Shown: piece by piece, positions 44,988 to 54,468 of the stretch
Layout of the letters: each line of letters starts with the position of its first letter
How positions within the stretch are numbered: position 1 is the first letter of the stretch
Assembly (NCBI RefSeq): GCF_902833085.1
Contig: NZ_CADFEB010000008.1
Coordinates: 357,858 to 421,857, forward strand
Direction of reading: 5' to 3'
Length of the DNA: 64,000 nucleotides
From: Burkholderia ubonensis
GTDB lineage: Bacteria > Pseudomonadota > Gammaproteobacteria > Burkholderiales > Burkholderiaceae
Translations under genes and position numbers: made by a program
The notes under the pieces: model-generated
Databases searched by the model: none
Told to the model about the DNA's origin: nothing
The model's input: the letters and a program-made list of their open reading frames with translations, nothing else

Positions 44988-46556
44988 ATGACAATCCTCA
45001 CCATGATCAAGAACATAAGCATTCGGGTACGCCTTGCGCTGGCGATGAGTTTTCTTGGTGCACTGCTGGTCATCGGCGGCCTGATGGGTATCGCCGGCGT
45101 ATCGATGAGCAACGACGACATGAAGGACATGTATGCCGGCCGGCTGGCTTCGTCCGAGGCTCTGGGGCAGGCAAACGTCGCCCTGTCGAGGACCCGTCTC
45201 TGGCTGTATCGCATCGCGCTCGATCCGACCGGCCCGGATGTCCCGCAGGAAACCCGGACGTCCCGTGACCTGCTCACCGCGTCGAAGCGGGCGTGGGACG
45301 CGTATCGTGCGCTGCCGGCCTCCAGCCCCGACGAAGCGCAGCGCGCGGCCGACGCGAATACGAAATTCGACGCATTCGTCAGGAACGGCCTCGAGCCGAT
45401 GTTCAGCGCGATTGCCACGGGCGATGCGGCGAAGATCACCGAAGTGTGGCGGCACATACCGCCGGCGTTGTTCGCCGACGTGTCCGACGGCATGGATTCG
45501 CTTGACCACATTCAGGTCAATGCCGCGCGCGCAACGTACGATGCCGCGCAGGCCCGCTTCCACTGGTTCATTACGGTCGCCATTGCCGGTGCGCTGATCG
45601 CGCTCGGTGCGGCGGCGCTCGCATGGTGGTCGCTGCAGCGCGCGATCGGCATGCCGCTTGCCCAGGCGCTTGGCCATTTCAGGGCGATTGCCGACGGCGA
45701 CCTGACGACGCGGGTCGAGGTCCGTTCAGGCGACGAGATGGGGCAATTGATGACGGGCCTGCAGGCGATGCAGCACAAACTGGTTCAGATGATGGGCGTG
45801 GTGCGCGAGGGCGTGCGGTCGATCAATGCCGCCACGCATGAAATCTCGGCCGGCAACGCGGACTTGTCGCAACGGACCGAAGATCAAGCGGCATCGCTGG
45901 AGGAAACCGCCGCCTCGATGGAGGAGCTGACGTCGACGGTTCGCCAGAATGCCGACAACGCGAAGCAGGCCAATCAGGTGGTGTGCAGTACGGCCGTGCT
46001 GACCGAGCGGGGCAATCAGGCGACGCGGGAAGCCGTACAGACGATGCGGGGCCTGTCCGAATCGTCCGGCAAGATATCCGAAATCATCGGTGTGATCGAA
46101 GGAATCGCGTTCCAGACCAATATCCTGTCGCTGAATGCGGCCGTCGAAGCAGCCCGGGCCGGCGAGCAGGGGCGCGGGTTCGCGGTGGTCGCCAGTGAAG
46201 TGCGCTCGCTGGCCCAGCGCAGCGCAACGGCTTCGAGAGAGATCAAGGATCTGATCACGGACTCGCTGAACCGCGTCGAAACCGGTGCGCGGCAAGTCAA
46301 TCGCGCGACGGAGACGATGGCGGAAATTCTGGCTTCGGTGCGACAGGTCAGCGACCTGATGGGTGAAATTACCGCGGCGTCCCAAGAGCAGTCGAAGGGT
46401 ATCGAGCAGGTCAATCAAGCGGTGGCCCAGATGGATCAGGTGACCCAGCAGAACGCGGCGCTGGTCGAGGAGGCGTCAGCGTCGGCGCTATCGCTGAAAG
46501 AGCAGGCAGGGCAACTGGAGGCCGCCATCTCGGTGTTTCGCGTCGGTGCCGCGTAG
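44988..46556 (+). CDS. Methyl-accepting chemotaxis protein
   Basis: A 522-residue transmembrane chemoreceptor. Membrane helix 1 is about 13-35, a periplasmic four-helix-bundle ligand domain spans about 36-190, and helix 2 is about 191-215. HAMP (about 215-268) and the cytoplasmic signalling hairpin follow. The tip motif reads I-E-G-I-A-F-Q-T-N-I-L-S-L-N-A-A-V-E-A-A-R-A-G. The tip has Ser where most have Ala (I-L-A-L-N). No C-terminal CheR-binding pentapeptide is visible (ends F-R-V-G-A-A). No che genes adjoin it, so it probably feeds the main flagellar chemotaxis array. Ligand unknown. Confidence 0.92.
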   Translation: MTILTMIKNISIRVRLALAMSFLGALLVIGGLMGIAGVSMSNDDMKDMYAGRLASSEALGQANVALSRTRLWLYRIALDPTGPDVPQETRTSRDLLTASKRAWDAYRALPASSPDEAQRAADANTKFDAFVRNGLEPMFSAIATGDAAKITEVWRHIPPALFADVSDGMDSLDHIQVNAARATYDAAQARFHWFITVAIAGALIALGAAALAWWSLQRAIGMPLAQALGHFRAIADGDLTTRVEVRSGDEMGQLMTGLQAMQHKLVQMMGVVREGVRSINAATHEISAGNADLSQRTEDQAASLEETAASMEELTSTVRQNADNAKQANQVVCSTAVLTERGNQATREAVQTMRGLSESSGKISEIIGVIEGIAFQTNILSLNAAVEAARAGEQGRGFAVVASEVRSLAQRSATASREIKDLITDSLNRVETGARQVNRATETMAEILASVRQVSDLMGEITAASQEQSKGIEQVNQAVAQMDQVTQQNAALVEEASASALSLKEQAGQLEAAISVFRVGAA

Positions 46557-46881
46557 AACCCCGGGGCCGGGTTCGACCTGCCGCGTCTCGACGAGCCTGG
46601 TGCGATCGGTCCGCCTGCGATCGCACCGATCGCTGGGTTGATCGACGTCACGATCCACCCCATTGCTTGCCGCACCATCGTTTCGAAACATGCAACGATC
46701 GAACCGGTTGGTTTGACGGAAATCGCGCAAGCCAGAACCCCCAAACCCCTCCGATCCCGTGCAACTCCCTATGCATATGAATGCGCTGCCCGTCACGGAT
46801 TGGTGCTTAAATGTACCGGTACTGCGGCATGACGCCCGCCGAGCCTCCGTCCGGCTTCGCCACTCATCGGTGTAAACCCGG
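46557..46881. other. Spacer after the MCP gene
   Basis: No gene is seen in 325 bases. It contains two inverted repeats: GAACCC-N7-GGGTTC (46556-46574) immediately at the MCP stop, and GCGATCGGT-N14-ACCGATCGC (46602-46633). Neither has a T-run; one may be a terminator. The part 46770-46830 is less G+C-rich and may contain the promoter of the cyclic-di-GMP gene, but no clear -35/-10 pair was found. Confidence 0.45.
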
Positions 46882-49212
46882 ATGCGGAAACCCGCGCGCC
46901 GTCACGATATAACGAATCAGACGTCCCAGACGCGACCAAGAACCACACGTCAGGTTTTCACCTTGAATACCGAACCGCAAAGCCCGCGCTACAGCCTCGG
47001 CCTCGCGGCCGAAGTGCTCGCGTCCGAGCAGAGCGTGCTGCGGCTGATCACGCGCAACACGCCGCTGCCCGAACTGCTGGCCGAAGTCTGCTGCCGCGCC
47101 GAGGCGCTGCTCGGCGCGGGCGCATCCTGCACGATCATGCTGCTCGACGACGACGGCGTGCACATCCGCGTCGGCGCCGCGCCGTCGCTGCCCGCCCATT
47201 ACGGCGCGGCGATCGACGGCGTCGAGATCGGGCCCGTCGCGGGCTCGTGCGGCACGGCGATGTACGAACGCCGGATGGTCGCGGTCGAGGACATCGCAAC
47301 GGACCCGCTGTGGGACGCCTACAAGGGCCTCGCGCTGCCGCTCGGCCTGCGCGCGTGCTGGTCGGTGCCGTTCCAGGACGAAGCGGGCGCGGTGCTGGGC
47401 GCGTTCGCGGTCTATCACCGCGTGCCGCGCCGGCCGACCGACGAGGAAACGGCGCTGCTGCGCGACATCAGCAACAGCGTCGGGCTCGCGGTGCACCAGG
47501 ACCGGATGGCCCGGCAGCTTGCGCGCAGCGAGGAACATCACCGTCTCGTCGTCAACAGCCTGAACGAGGGCATCCTCGTCGTGTCGCAGGACGGCACCGT
47601 CACCGCGAGCAACCCGAGCGCGCAACGGATGCTGCGCGCGCAGGGCAGCATCGTCGGCCGCCGGTTGTGGAGCCTGGTGACGAGCGCGTTCCGCGAGGAC
47701 GGCACGCCGATCCCGCCGGACGACTGGCCGAGCCGGCGCGCGCTCGCGACCGGCGCGCTGCAGCTCGGCTATACGATCGGCCTCGGTCTCGCCGACGGCG
47801 ACACGATCTGGGTCAGCGGCAACGCGGTGCCGATCGTGAAGCCGGGCGACGCGCAGGCCGGCTCGGTGCTGATCTCGTTCAACGACGTCGGCCCGATGCG
47901 CGAAGCGCAGCAGAAGCTGCGCTACCTCGCGACGCACGACGCGCTGACGGGCCTCTACAACCGCCGCTGGCTCGCGGACCGGATGCGCGAGCTGTTCGGC
48001 GCGCGCGGCGGCGCGGCCGAAGCCGCGCGCGTCGCGATCCTGTTCATCGATCTCGACGGCTTCAAGAAGGTCAACGACACGGCCGGCCACGATGCGGGCG
48101 ACGCGCTGCTGCGCAGCGTCGCGTCGCGGCTCGCGGGCTGCGTCGGCGCACGGCACGCACTGACGCGCGTCGGCGGCGACGAGTTCGTGATCCTGGTCGA
48201 CGACTACGACGCACCGGACGATCTCGCCGCGCTCGCGCGCCAGGTGATCGACGCGATCGCGCGGCCGTTCGACGTGGCGAACAACGAGTACTACCTCGGC
48301 GTGTCGATCGGCATCAGCCTCGCGCCGCGCGACGGCGACGACGCGGCAACGCTGATGCGCAACGCCGATTCCGCGATGTACGACGCGAAGCAGCATGGGC
48401 GCAACACCTTCACGTTCTTCACCGCGCAGCTGAACCAGCGGCTGCAGCGCCGTTTCGCGATCGAGCAGTCGCTGCGCCGCGCGCTCGCGTCGAACGCATT
48501 GCGGCTCGCGTACCAGCCCGTCGTCGACGGCCGCAGCGGGCGCACGGTCGGCGCGGAGGCGCTGCTGCGCTGGACCAGCGCGGAGCTCGGGCCGCTGTCG
48601 CCGGCGGAGTTCATCCCGGTTGCCGAGGATACGGGCCTGATCGTCGCGATCGGGCAGTGGGTGCTCGAAACCGCGTGCCGCCAGGCGGCCGAATGGCGCC
48701 GCACGATCGCGCCGGACCTGATGATGGCCGTCAACCTGTCGCCGCGGCAGTTCCACGAAGGGCTAGTCGAATCGGTCGACCGCTGCCTCGCGAAGGCGGG
48801 GCTCGACCCGTCCGCGCTGGAGCTGGAGATCACCGAAGGGCTGCTGATGTACGACACCGACACGGTGCTGCCGATGCTCCGGGCGCTCGCGGACATGAAC
48901 GTGCGGATCTCGGTCGACGATTTCGGCACCGGCTATTCGTCGCTGTCGTACCTGAAGCGCTTTCCGCTGCACAACCTGAAGGTCGACCGCTCGTTCGTGT
49001 CGGGCGTGCCGGAACACCGGGATGCGGTCGCGATCACGCAGGCCGTGGTCGCGATGGCGCATTCGCTCGGGATGAAGGTCACGGCCGAAGGCGTCGAGAC
49101 CGAAGCGCAGTCGTCGTTCCTGCGGCAGATCGGCTGCGACAAGCAGCAGGGCTACCTGTTCAGCCGGCCGCTGGAGCCGGCCGAATACGCGCGCCGGCTC
49201 GTCGCGCCGTAA
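46882..49212 (+). CDS. GAF-PAS-GGDEF-EAL cyclic-di-GMP protein
   Basis: A protein of up to 776 residues that may make or break cyclic-di-GMP. Domains in order: GAF (about 45-205), PAS (about 215-335), GGDEF (about 345-510) with an intact G-G-D-E-F at 431-435, and EAL (about 520-770) with E-A-L at 559-561 plus D-D-F-G-T-G-Y-S-S-L and K-V-D-R-S-F-V. No RxxD inhibitory site lies before the GGDEF. Both catalytic motifs look functional, so net activity cannot be predicted. The true start may be TTG 46963 (L-N-T-E-P) since the first 27 residues are not family-like. It converges on wspR. Confidence 0.9.
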   Translation: MRKPARRHDITNQTSQTRPRTTRQVFTLNTEPQSPRYSLGLAAEVLASEQSVLRLITRNTPLPELLAEVCCRAEALLGAGASCTIMLLDDDGVHIRVGAAPSLPAHYGAAIDGVEIGPVAGSCGTAMYERRMVAVEDIATDPLWDAYKGLALPLGLRACWSVPFQDEAGAVLGAFAVYHRVPRRPTDEETALLRDISNSVGLAVHQDRMARQLARSEEHHRLVVNSLNEGILVVSQDGTVTASNPSAQRMLRAQGSIVGRRLWSLVTSAFREDGTPIPPDDWPSRRALATGALQLGYTIGLGLADGDTIWVSGNAVPIVKPGDAQAGSVLISFNDVGPMREAQQKLRYLATHDALTGLYNRRWLADRMRELFGARGGAAEAARVAILFIDLDGFKKVNDTAGHDAGDALLRSVASRLAGCVGARHALTRVGGDEFVILVDDYDAPDDLAALARQVIDAIARPFDVANNEYYLGVSIGISLAPRDGDDAATLMRNADSAMYDAKQHGRNTFTFFTAQLNQRLQRRFAIEQSLRRALASNALRLAYQPVVDGRSGRTVGAEALLRWTSAELGPLSPAEFIPVAEDTGLIVAIGQWVLETACRQAAEWRRTIAPDLMMAVNLSPRQFHEGLVESVDRCLAKAGLDPSALELEITEGLLMYDTDTVLPMLRALADMNVRISVDDFGTGYSSLSYLKRFPLHNLKVDRSFVSGVPEHRDAVAITQAVVAMAHSLGMKVTAEGVETEAQSSFLRQIGCDKQQGYLFSRPLEPAEYARRLVAP

Positions 49213-49255
49213 GCCACGCGATGCCGCGCGATGCCGCGCGCGGCGCGCCCCGGCG

Positions 49256-50386
49256 TCAGGCGGGCGGCGTGCCTCCGTATGCGCCGCCTTGCTGCGCCGG
49301 CGCGGCCACGTCGATCGCGACGCGGTTTTTGCCGTCGCGCTTCGCACGGTACAGCGCGCGGTCCGCGGCCTCGAGCAGCGACGTCGCCGGCGCATCGGCC
49401 GCCGGCACGACGCTCGCGCCGCCGATGCTGATCGTCACGTAGCGGCCGGTCGACGACTGCTCGTGCAGCAGCTTCAGCGCCTCGATCGCGAGGCGGATCT
49501 TCTCGGCGAGCAGGCGCAGGCCGCCCGGCGACGTGCCGGGCAGCACGACCGCGAATTCCTCGCCGCCGAAGCGCGCCGCGAGATCGCCCGCCCGGCCGAG
49601 ACAGCGCTCGACGGTGGCCGCGATCTGCTTGAGCACGTCGTCGCCGGACACGTGGCCGTAGGTGTCGTTGTACAGCTTGAAGTTGTCGACGTCGATCATC
49701 AGCAGCGACAGCACCGCTTGCTCGCGCGCGCCGCGCCGCCATTCGGCGCTCAGGTACTCGTCGAGATAGCGCCGGTTCGACAGCCCGGTCAGGCCGTCCG
49801 AGTGCGTGAGGCGGCGCAGTTCGAGGTTCGCCTGCAGGAGCTGCTGCTGCGACTGCCGCAGCGCGCGGTAGGCTTCGTCGCGCTGCAGCTGGTTCACGTA
49901 CGAGCGCGAGTGGTAGCGGATGCGCGCGACCAGCTCGATGCGGTCCGGCAGCTTCACGAGATAGTCGTTCGCGCCGGCGGCGAACGCCGCGCTCTTGATC
50001 TCCGGCTCGTCCTTCGTCGACAGCACGATGATCGGCACGTCGCGGGTCGCCGGATTCGCGCGGTACGCCTTCACGAGGCTCAGCCCGTCGGTGCCGGGCA
50101 TCACGAGGTCCTGCAGGATCACGGTCGGGCGCGTCTGGACGGCCGCGATCATCGCATCGCCCGAATGCGTGCAGTAGTGGAAGTCGATGTCGTCTTCGTC
50201 GGCGAGCGCGCGGCGCACGGCTTCGGCGACGATCGTCTGGTCGTCGACGAGCAGCACCATCACCGGCACGTCGGTGGCCGGCGGGGTCTGCAGCGCCTTG
50301 CGCGCGGCTTCGAGCGCGGCGTCCGCGGCGTCGGCGGCGGGCGTTCCGCCGTCGTCGCACGGGCTTCGCGTGGTGTCACTGGTCAT
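49256..50386 (-). CDS. wspR: Diguanylate cyclase response regulator WspR
   Basis: Output of the Wsp system: when phosphorylated it makes cyclic-di-GMP and promotes surface attachment. The 376-residue protein has a 38-residue N-terminal extension and a receiver (about 40-160) with phosphoacceptor Asp93 in I-L-Q-D-L-V-M-P. A coiled-coil helix and a GGDEF domain with G-G-E-E-F at 274-278 follow. The I-site R265-x-x-D268 lies exactly five residues upstream, so product feedback inhibition is expected. Last gene of the wsp operon, 37 bases after wspF. Confidence 0.95.
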   Translation of the reverse strand: MTSDTTRSPCDDGGTPAADAADAALEAARKALQTPPATDVPVMVLLVDDQTIVAEAVRRALADEDDIDFHYCTHSGDAMIAAVQTRPTVILQDLVMPGTDGLSLVKAYRANPATRDVPIIVLSTKDEPEIKSAAFAAGANDYLVKLPDRIELVARIRYHSRSYVNQLQRDEAYRALRQSQQQLLQANLELRRLTHSDGLTGLSNRRYLDEYLSAEWRRGAREQAVLSLLMIDVDNFKLYNDTYGHVSGDDVLKQIAATVERCLGRAGDLAARFGGEEFAVVLPGTSPGGLRLLAEKIRLAIEALKLLHEQSSTGRYVTISIGGASVVPAADAPATSLLEAADRALYRAKRDGKNRVAIDVAAPAQQGGAYGGTPPA

Positions 50387-50423
50387 GTCGATACCTGTTT
50401 CTGCATATGCTTGTCGCGCGTGT

Positions 50424-51437
50424 TCATGGGGTTCGGGCCCGGGCGAGCGCCATCAGCTCGCCCGCGATGCGCTCGAGCGGCAGGATCGCGCGCGCCGCGC
50501 CGAGCGTCGCGGCCGCCTTCGGCATGCCGTACACCGCGCTCGTCGCTTCGTCCTGAGCGATCGTATGGTAGCCCTTCATGCGCATCGCCTTCAGGCCGAT
50601 CGCGCCGTCGCGGCCCATGCCGGTCAGCAGCACGCCGATCACGTCGCCGGGCCAATGCTCGGCGACGCTGCCGAAGAATACGTCGACCGACGGCCGGTAG
50701 GGCGTCTCGACCGGCTCGCGCGTGTATTCGAGCGTGCCGTCGCGCGCGATGCGCAGGTGGTCGTTGGTCGCGGCGAGCAGCGCGACCGACGGCTGCGGCC
50801 GGTCGCCGTCGCGCGCGATGCGCACCGTGAGCGGCGTCTGGCCGTCGAGCCACTGGGCCATGCCGTCCGCGAACGCCTGGTCGACGTGCTGCACGATCAC
50901 GATCGGCGCGCCGAAATCGGCGGGCAGGCCGCCGAGGATCGTCGCGAGCGCGGTCGGGCCGCCGGCCGACGCGCCGATCGCGACGAGCGGCCCGCCGTCG
51001 CCGCGCGCCGCGCCGGCTGCGCGCGCGGCGCGCGGCGGCTTGTCGAGCAGCCGGCCGATCTGGTCGATCTTCGCGAGCAGGAGCCGCGTGGTGTCGCCGT
51101 TCGCGCCTTCGCCGAGGCGCGGCGTGTCCACCGCGTCGAGCGCGCCGGCGCCCATCGCCTCGTACACGCGCCACGCGTTCGCGCCGATGCTGCTCGTCAC
51201 GACCAGGATCGCGCACGGCCGGCCCGACGACATGATCCGCCGCGTCGCCTCGACGCCGTCGAACTTCGGCATGATCAGGTCCATCAGCACGACGTCCGGC
51301 GGCTGCGCGGCGCACATCTCGACGGCCTGCGCGCCGTCGGTCGCGACCCACAGCACGCGGTGCTCGGGCCTGAGCGCGATCGCGCGACGCATCGCCTCGA
51401 CGGCAAGCGGAAGGTCGTTGACGATGCCGATGTTCAC
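50424..51437 (-). CDS. wspF: Wsp methylesterase WspF (CheB-like)
   Basis: Removes methyl groups from the WspA receptor and resets signalling; loss in related species locks WspR on and gives wrinkly colonies. The 337-residue protein has an N-terminal receiver with Asp53 in L-M-D-L-I-M-P and a C-terminal CheB esterase domain. That domain carries the catalytic Ser in G-A-S-A-G-G-P-T, His in V-Q-H-V-D and Asp in G-M-G-R-D-G. Everything looks intact. It overlaps wspE by ATGA. Confidence 0.95.
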   Translation of the reverse strand: MNIGIVNDLPLAVEAMRRAIALRPEHRVLWVATDGAQAVEMCAAQPPDVVLMDLIMPKFDGVEATRRIMSSGRPCAILVVTSSIGANAWRVYEAMGAGALDAVDTPRLGEGANGDTTRLLLAKIDQIGRLLDKPPRAARAAGAARGDGGPLVAIGASAGGPTALATILGGLPADFGAPIVIVQHVDQAFADGMAQWLDGQTPLTVRIARDGDRPQPSVALLAATNDHLRIARDGTLEYTREPVETPYRPSVDVFFGSVAEHWPGDVIGVLLTGMGRDGAIGLKAMRMKGYHTIAQDEATSAVYGMPKAAATLGAARAILPLERIAGELMALARARTP

Positions 51438-53749
51438 GGGCGGGCTTCTCCTATCAGGTCGCGTACTGCATCGAGCAGGGCTTCATCGTGGAAACTGCTT
51501 TTGGCGAGGTAGTAGTCGGCGCCGGCATCGAGCCCGCGCCGGCGGTCTTCCTCGCGATCCTTGTACGACACGATCATCACCGGCAGCGCTTTCAGCGCGG
51601 CGTCGCGCCGGATCAGCGTGACGAGCTCGATGCCGTCCATCCGCGGCATGTCGATGTCGGTCACGACGAGATCGAACGCCGCGCCGCGCAGCGCGTTCCA
51701 GCCGTCCATCCCGTCGACCGCGACCGTCACGTCGTAGCCGCGTTTTTCCAGCAGTTTCCGTTCCAGCTCGCGCACCGTCAACGAATCGTCGACCACCAGC
51801 ACGCGCCGGCTGCGCGCGACGGCGGCATGCTGCTCGCGCTGCACGCGGTCGAGCCGGCCGCCGCGCACGAGCTTGTCGACCGAGCGCAGCAGGTCCTCGA
51901 CGTCGATGATCAGCACCGGCTCGCCATTGTCCATCAATGCGGCCGCCGCGATGTCCTTGACCTTGCCGAGCCGCCGGTCGAGCGGCTGGATCACCAGCAT
52001 GCATTCGCCGAGGAAGCGGTCGACGGCGACGCCGCAGGCGTCCCACTCGTCGCCGATCACGACGGTCGCGACGCCGTCGCGCGCCGGGTCCGGCGCGCGT
52101 GCGCCGAGCAGCTGGTGCGCGGTGACGAGCCCGATCGCGCGGCCGTCGAAGCGGAAGTGCTGCTGGCCTTCGAGCATGTCGATGTCGTCGCGTGCGAGTT
52201 CGAGCGTGCGGCGCACGTGCGCGAGCGGGATCGCGTATGTCTCGCCGCCGACCTCGACGAGCAGGCTGCGCACGATCGAAAGCGTCAGCGGCAACTGCAG
52301 CACGAAGCGCGCGCCGTGCCCCGGCTCGGTGAAGATCCGCACCGCGCCGCGCACCGCCTTCACCATGTCGTGCACCGCGTCGAGGCCGACGCCGCGGCCG
52401 GACACGTCGGTCACGCGCTCGCGCATCGAGAAGCCGGGCAGCAGCAGGAAGTCGAGCAGTTCATGGTCGGACAGCCGCGCCGCGGTGCCCTCGTCGGCGA
52501 GCCGGCGCCGCACGACGGCGGAGCGCAACGCGTCGAGGTCGATGCCGGCGCCGTCGTCGCTGACGGAGATCAGCAGCTGGCCCGCGCTGTGGCGCGCTTC
52601 GAGCGTCACGCTCGCCTCGGCCGGCTTGCCGCACGCGACGCGCGCGTCGGGCGTTTCGACGCCGTGGTCGAGCGCGTTGCGCAGCAGGTGGCCGAGCGGC
52701 GCGTCGAGCATGTCGAGGATGTCGCGGTCGACCTGCGTCGTCTCGCCGACGATCGAGAATCGCACGTGCTTGCCGAGCGAGCGCGCAAGGTCGCGGACGA
52801 TGCGCGGATACGCGTGCGCGGCGTCGCCGAACGGGCGCATCCGGCAGCGCAGCGCCTCGTCGTAAAGCTGCTGCGCGAGATGGGTGCTGCGGCGGTCGAA
52901 ACGGTCGAGTTCGTCGATGCGCGCGCCGAGCTGCAACTGCAGCTGGCCGAGCCCCTGGCGCACGTCGTTCAGCGCCGCGAGCGCGGCCGGGTCGAGACGC
53001 TCGGCGAGCGTTTCGCCGAGCACGTCGAGCGCGCGCGCGACGTCGCGCTGCATCCGCTTGATACGCAGGATCGACCCGGTGAACGGCTTGAGCCAGTGCG
53101 ATTCGACCAGCGACTCGCCGGACAGGCTCAGCAGGCGGTCGAGCTGTTCGGCGCGCACGCGCAGCATCCGCTGCGGATCGTGGCGCGCGTCGGGGTGGGG
53201 CGTCGACGGCGGCTGCGCGTTTGCGTCGTGCGACGGATCGGTTGGCACGTGCGGCGGCGCTTGCCGGTCCGGCGCGGCGCGGGGCGCATCGGATAAGTCG
53301 TCCGTTTCCGGCATCGCGAGTATCCGGCCCGCGTCGCGCGTATCCGGTGCGCCGTCCGGGTCTCGCCCGGCCAGCCGCGCGGCCAGCGCATCGATGTCCG
53401 CACGCGCGACCGCCGTCGCCGGATCGGCGTCGCCGATGCGCAGCAGCAGGTCCACGCCGTGCAGCAGATCGTCGATATGCGCGGCCGTCAGCGTCAGCGT
53501 GCCCCGTTGCGCGGCAACGAAGCATTCCTCCATCGCGTGCGCGACCTTGACGCCGTCGTGCAGGTCGATGATGCGCGCCGCGCCTTTCAGCGAATGCGCG
53601 GCGCGCATGCACGCTTCGAGCGCGGCGGCATCGGCGCTCGCGTGCTCGAGCGTGAGCAGCCCGCTCGCGAGCGCCTGCGCCTGGGTCTGCGCTTCCTCGC
53701 GGAACAGGTCGAGCAGCGACAGCCGCGTCAGGTCGTCGTCGGTGCTCAT
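51434..53749 (-). CDS. wspE: Hybrid CheA-type kinase WspE
   Basis: Central histidine kinase that phosphorylates WspR and WspF. The 771-residue protein has an Hpt domain with phosphoacceptor His52 (A-A-H-S-L-K-G-A), a long Pro/Asp-rich linker (about 115-220) and a dimerisation helix pair. HATPase (about 320-470, N-A-L-D-H-G-V-E-T and D-D-G-A-G-I), a CheW-like domain (about 475-615) and a C-terminal receiver with Asp698 follow. Start ATG 53749 overlaps the wspD stop. Confidence 0.95.
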   Translation of the reverse strand: MSTDDDLTRLSLLDLFREEAQTQAQALASGLLTLEHASADAAALEACMRAAHSLKGAARIIDLHDGVKVAHAMEECFVAAQRGTLTLTAAHIDDLLHGVDLLLRIGDADPATAVARADIDALAARLAGRDPDGAPDTRDAGRILAMPETDDLSDAPRAAPDRQAPPHVPTDPSHDANAQPPSTPHPDARHDPQRMLRVRAEQLDRLLSLSGESLVESHWLKPFTGSILRIKRMQRDVARALDVLGETLAERLDPAALAALNDVRQGLGQLQLQLGARIDELDRFDRRSTHLAQQLYDEALRCRMRPFGDAAHAYPRIVRDLARSLGKHVRFSIVGETTQVDRDILDMLDAPLGHLLRNALDHGVETPDARVACGKPAEASVTLEARHSAGQLLISVSDDGAGIDLDALRSAVVRRRLADEGTAARLSDHELLDFLLLPGFSMRERVTDVSGRGVGLDAVHDMVKAVRGAVRIFTEPGHGARFVLQLPLTLSIVRSLLVEVGGETYAIPLAHVRRTLELARDDIDMLEGQQHFRFDGRAIGLVTAHQLLGARAPDPARDGVATVVIGDEWDACGVAVDRFLGECMLVIQPLDRRLGKVKDIAAAALMDNGEPVLIIDVEDLLRSVDKLVRGGRLDRVQREQHAAVARSRRVLVVDDSLTVRELERKLLEKRGYDVTVAVDGMDGWNALRGAAFDLVVTDIDMPRMDGIELVTLIRRDAALKALPVMIVSYKDREEDRRRGLDAGADYYLAKSSFHDEALLDAVRDLIGEARP

Positions 53750-54468
53750 CGCAGGCTCCGGGCGAGCGAGTCGAACACGCGGTCGGCGTCGAGCAGCCCG
53801 AGCGTCGTGTCGCGCCACGCGAGCAGGCCCTGCGTGTGCCTCGCGGCGGCGTGGGCGAGCGTCGTCGGCGCCGGCAGCAGCGCGGATGCCGCGAAACGCA
53901 GCACGCCCTCGACCTCGTCGACGGGCAGCGCGACCGTGTCGCCGCGATGCTCGACGACCAGCAGCCGCGCATGCGCGTGGCGCGACGCATGCCGGCCGGC
54001 GGCGTCGTGCTCGAGGCCGAGAAGCGCGCCGAGCGACGCCGCGATCGTCAGCGTGCCGCGGACGTTGACGAGCCCGAGCACCACGCCGTTGCGCCGATGC
54101 GGCAGCGGATGGATCGGCCGCGGCCCGTCGATCTGGCGCAGCGCGGGGACGGGCAGCCCGAGCCATTCGTCGGCGATCCGGAATGCGAGCGCGGACTGCG
54201 GCGCGTTCGCATCGCCGGCGCGCGCGTCCGGCGGCGCCTCATGGGCGTCATGAGCCTCATGGGCCGTGCGCGCGGCCTCGGCGAAATCCGCGTCGGAGAG
54301 CGGCCGGTCCAGCAGCGTCGCGGCGGCCTGCGCGAACACCGGGCAGTTCAGGCAGCGCGCGTGCGCCGCGAGGCGCGGGCACGAACCGTCGCCGTGCGTG
54401 CCGATGCGGTTCCAGCAATCGTCGATGCGCCGCGCCGGCGCGCGGTCGTCATGAGCGGCGTGAACCAT
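53746..54468 (-). CDS. wspD: CheW-like coupling protein WspD
   Basis: Second scaffold protein linking the WspA receptor to WspE. The 240-residue protein has an N-terminal segment with C-x-x-C-P (R-C-L-N-C-P-V-F), then a CheW domain (about 90-235) with G-L-V-N-V-R-G-T-L-T. The N-terminal Cys-containing extension, seen in WspD relatives, is absent from plain CheW. It overlaps wspC by 20 bases and wspE by 4. Confidence 0.93.
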   Translation of the reverse strand: MVHAAHDDRAPARRIDDCWNRIGTHGDGSCPRLAAHARCLNCPVFAQAAATLLDRPLSDADFAEAARTAHEAHDAHEAPPDARAGDANAPQSALAFRIADEWLGLPVPALRQIDGPRPIHPLPHRRNGVVLGLVNVRGTLTIAASLGALLGLEHDAAGRHASRHAHARLLVVEHRGDTVALPVDEVEGVLRFAASALLPAPTTLAHAAARHTQGLLAWRDTTLGLLDADRVFDSLARSLR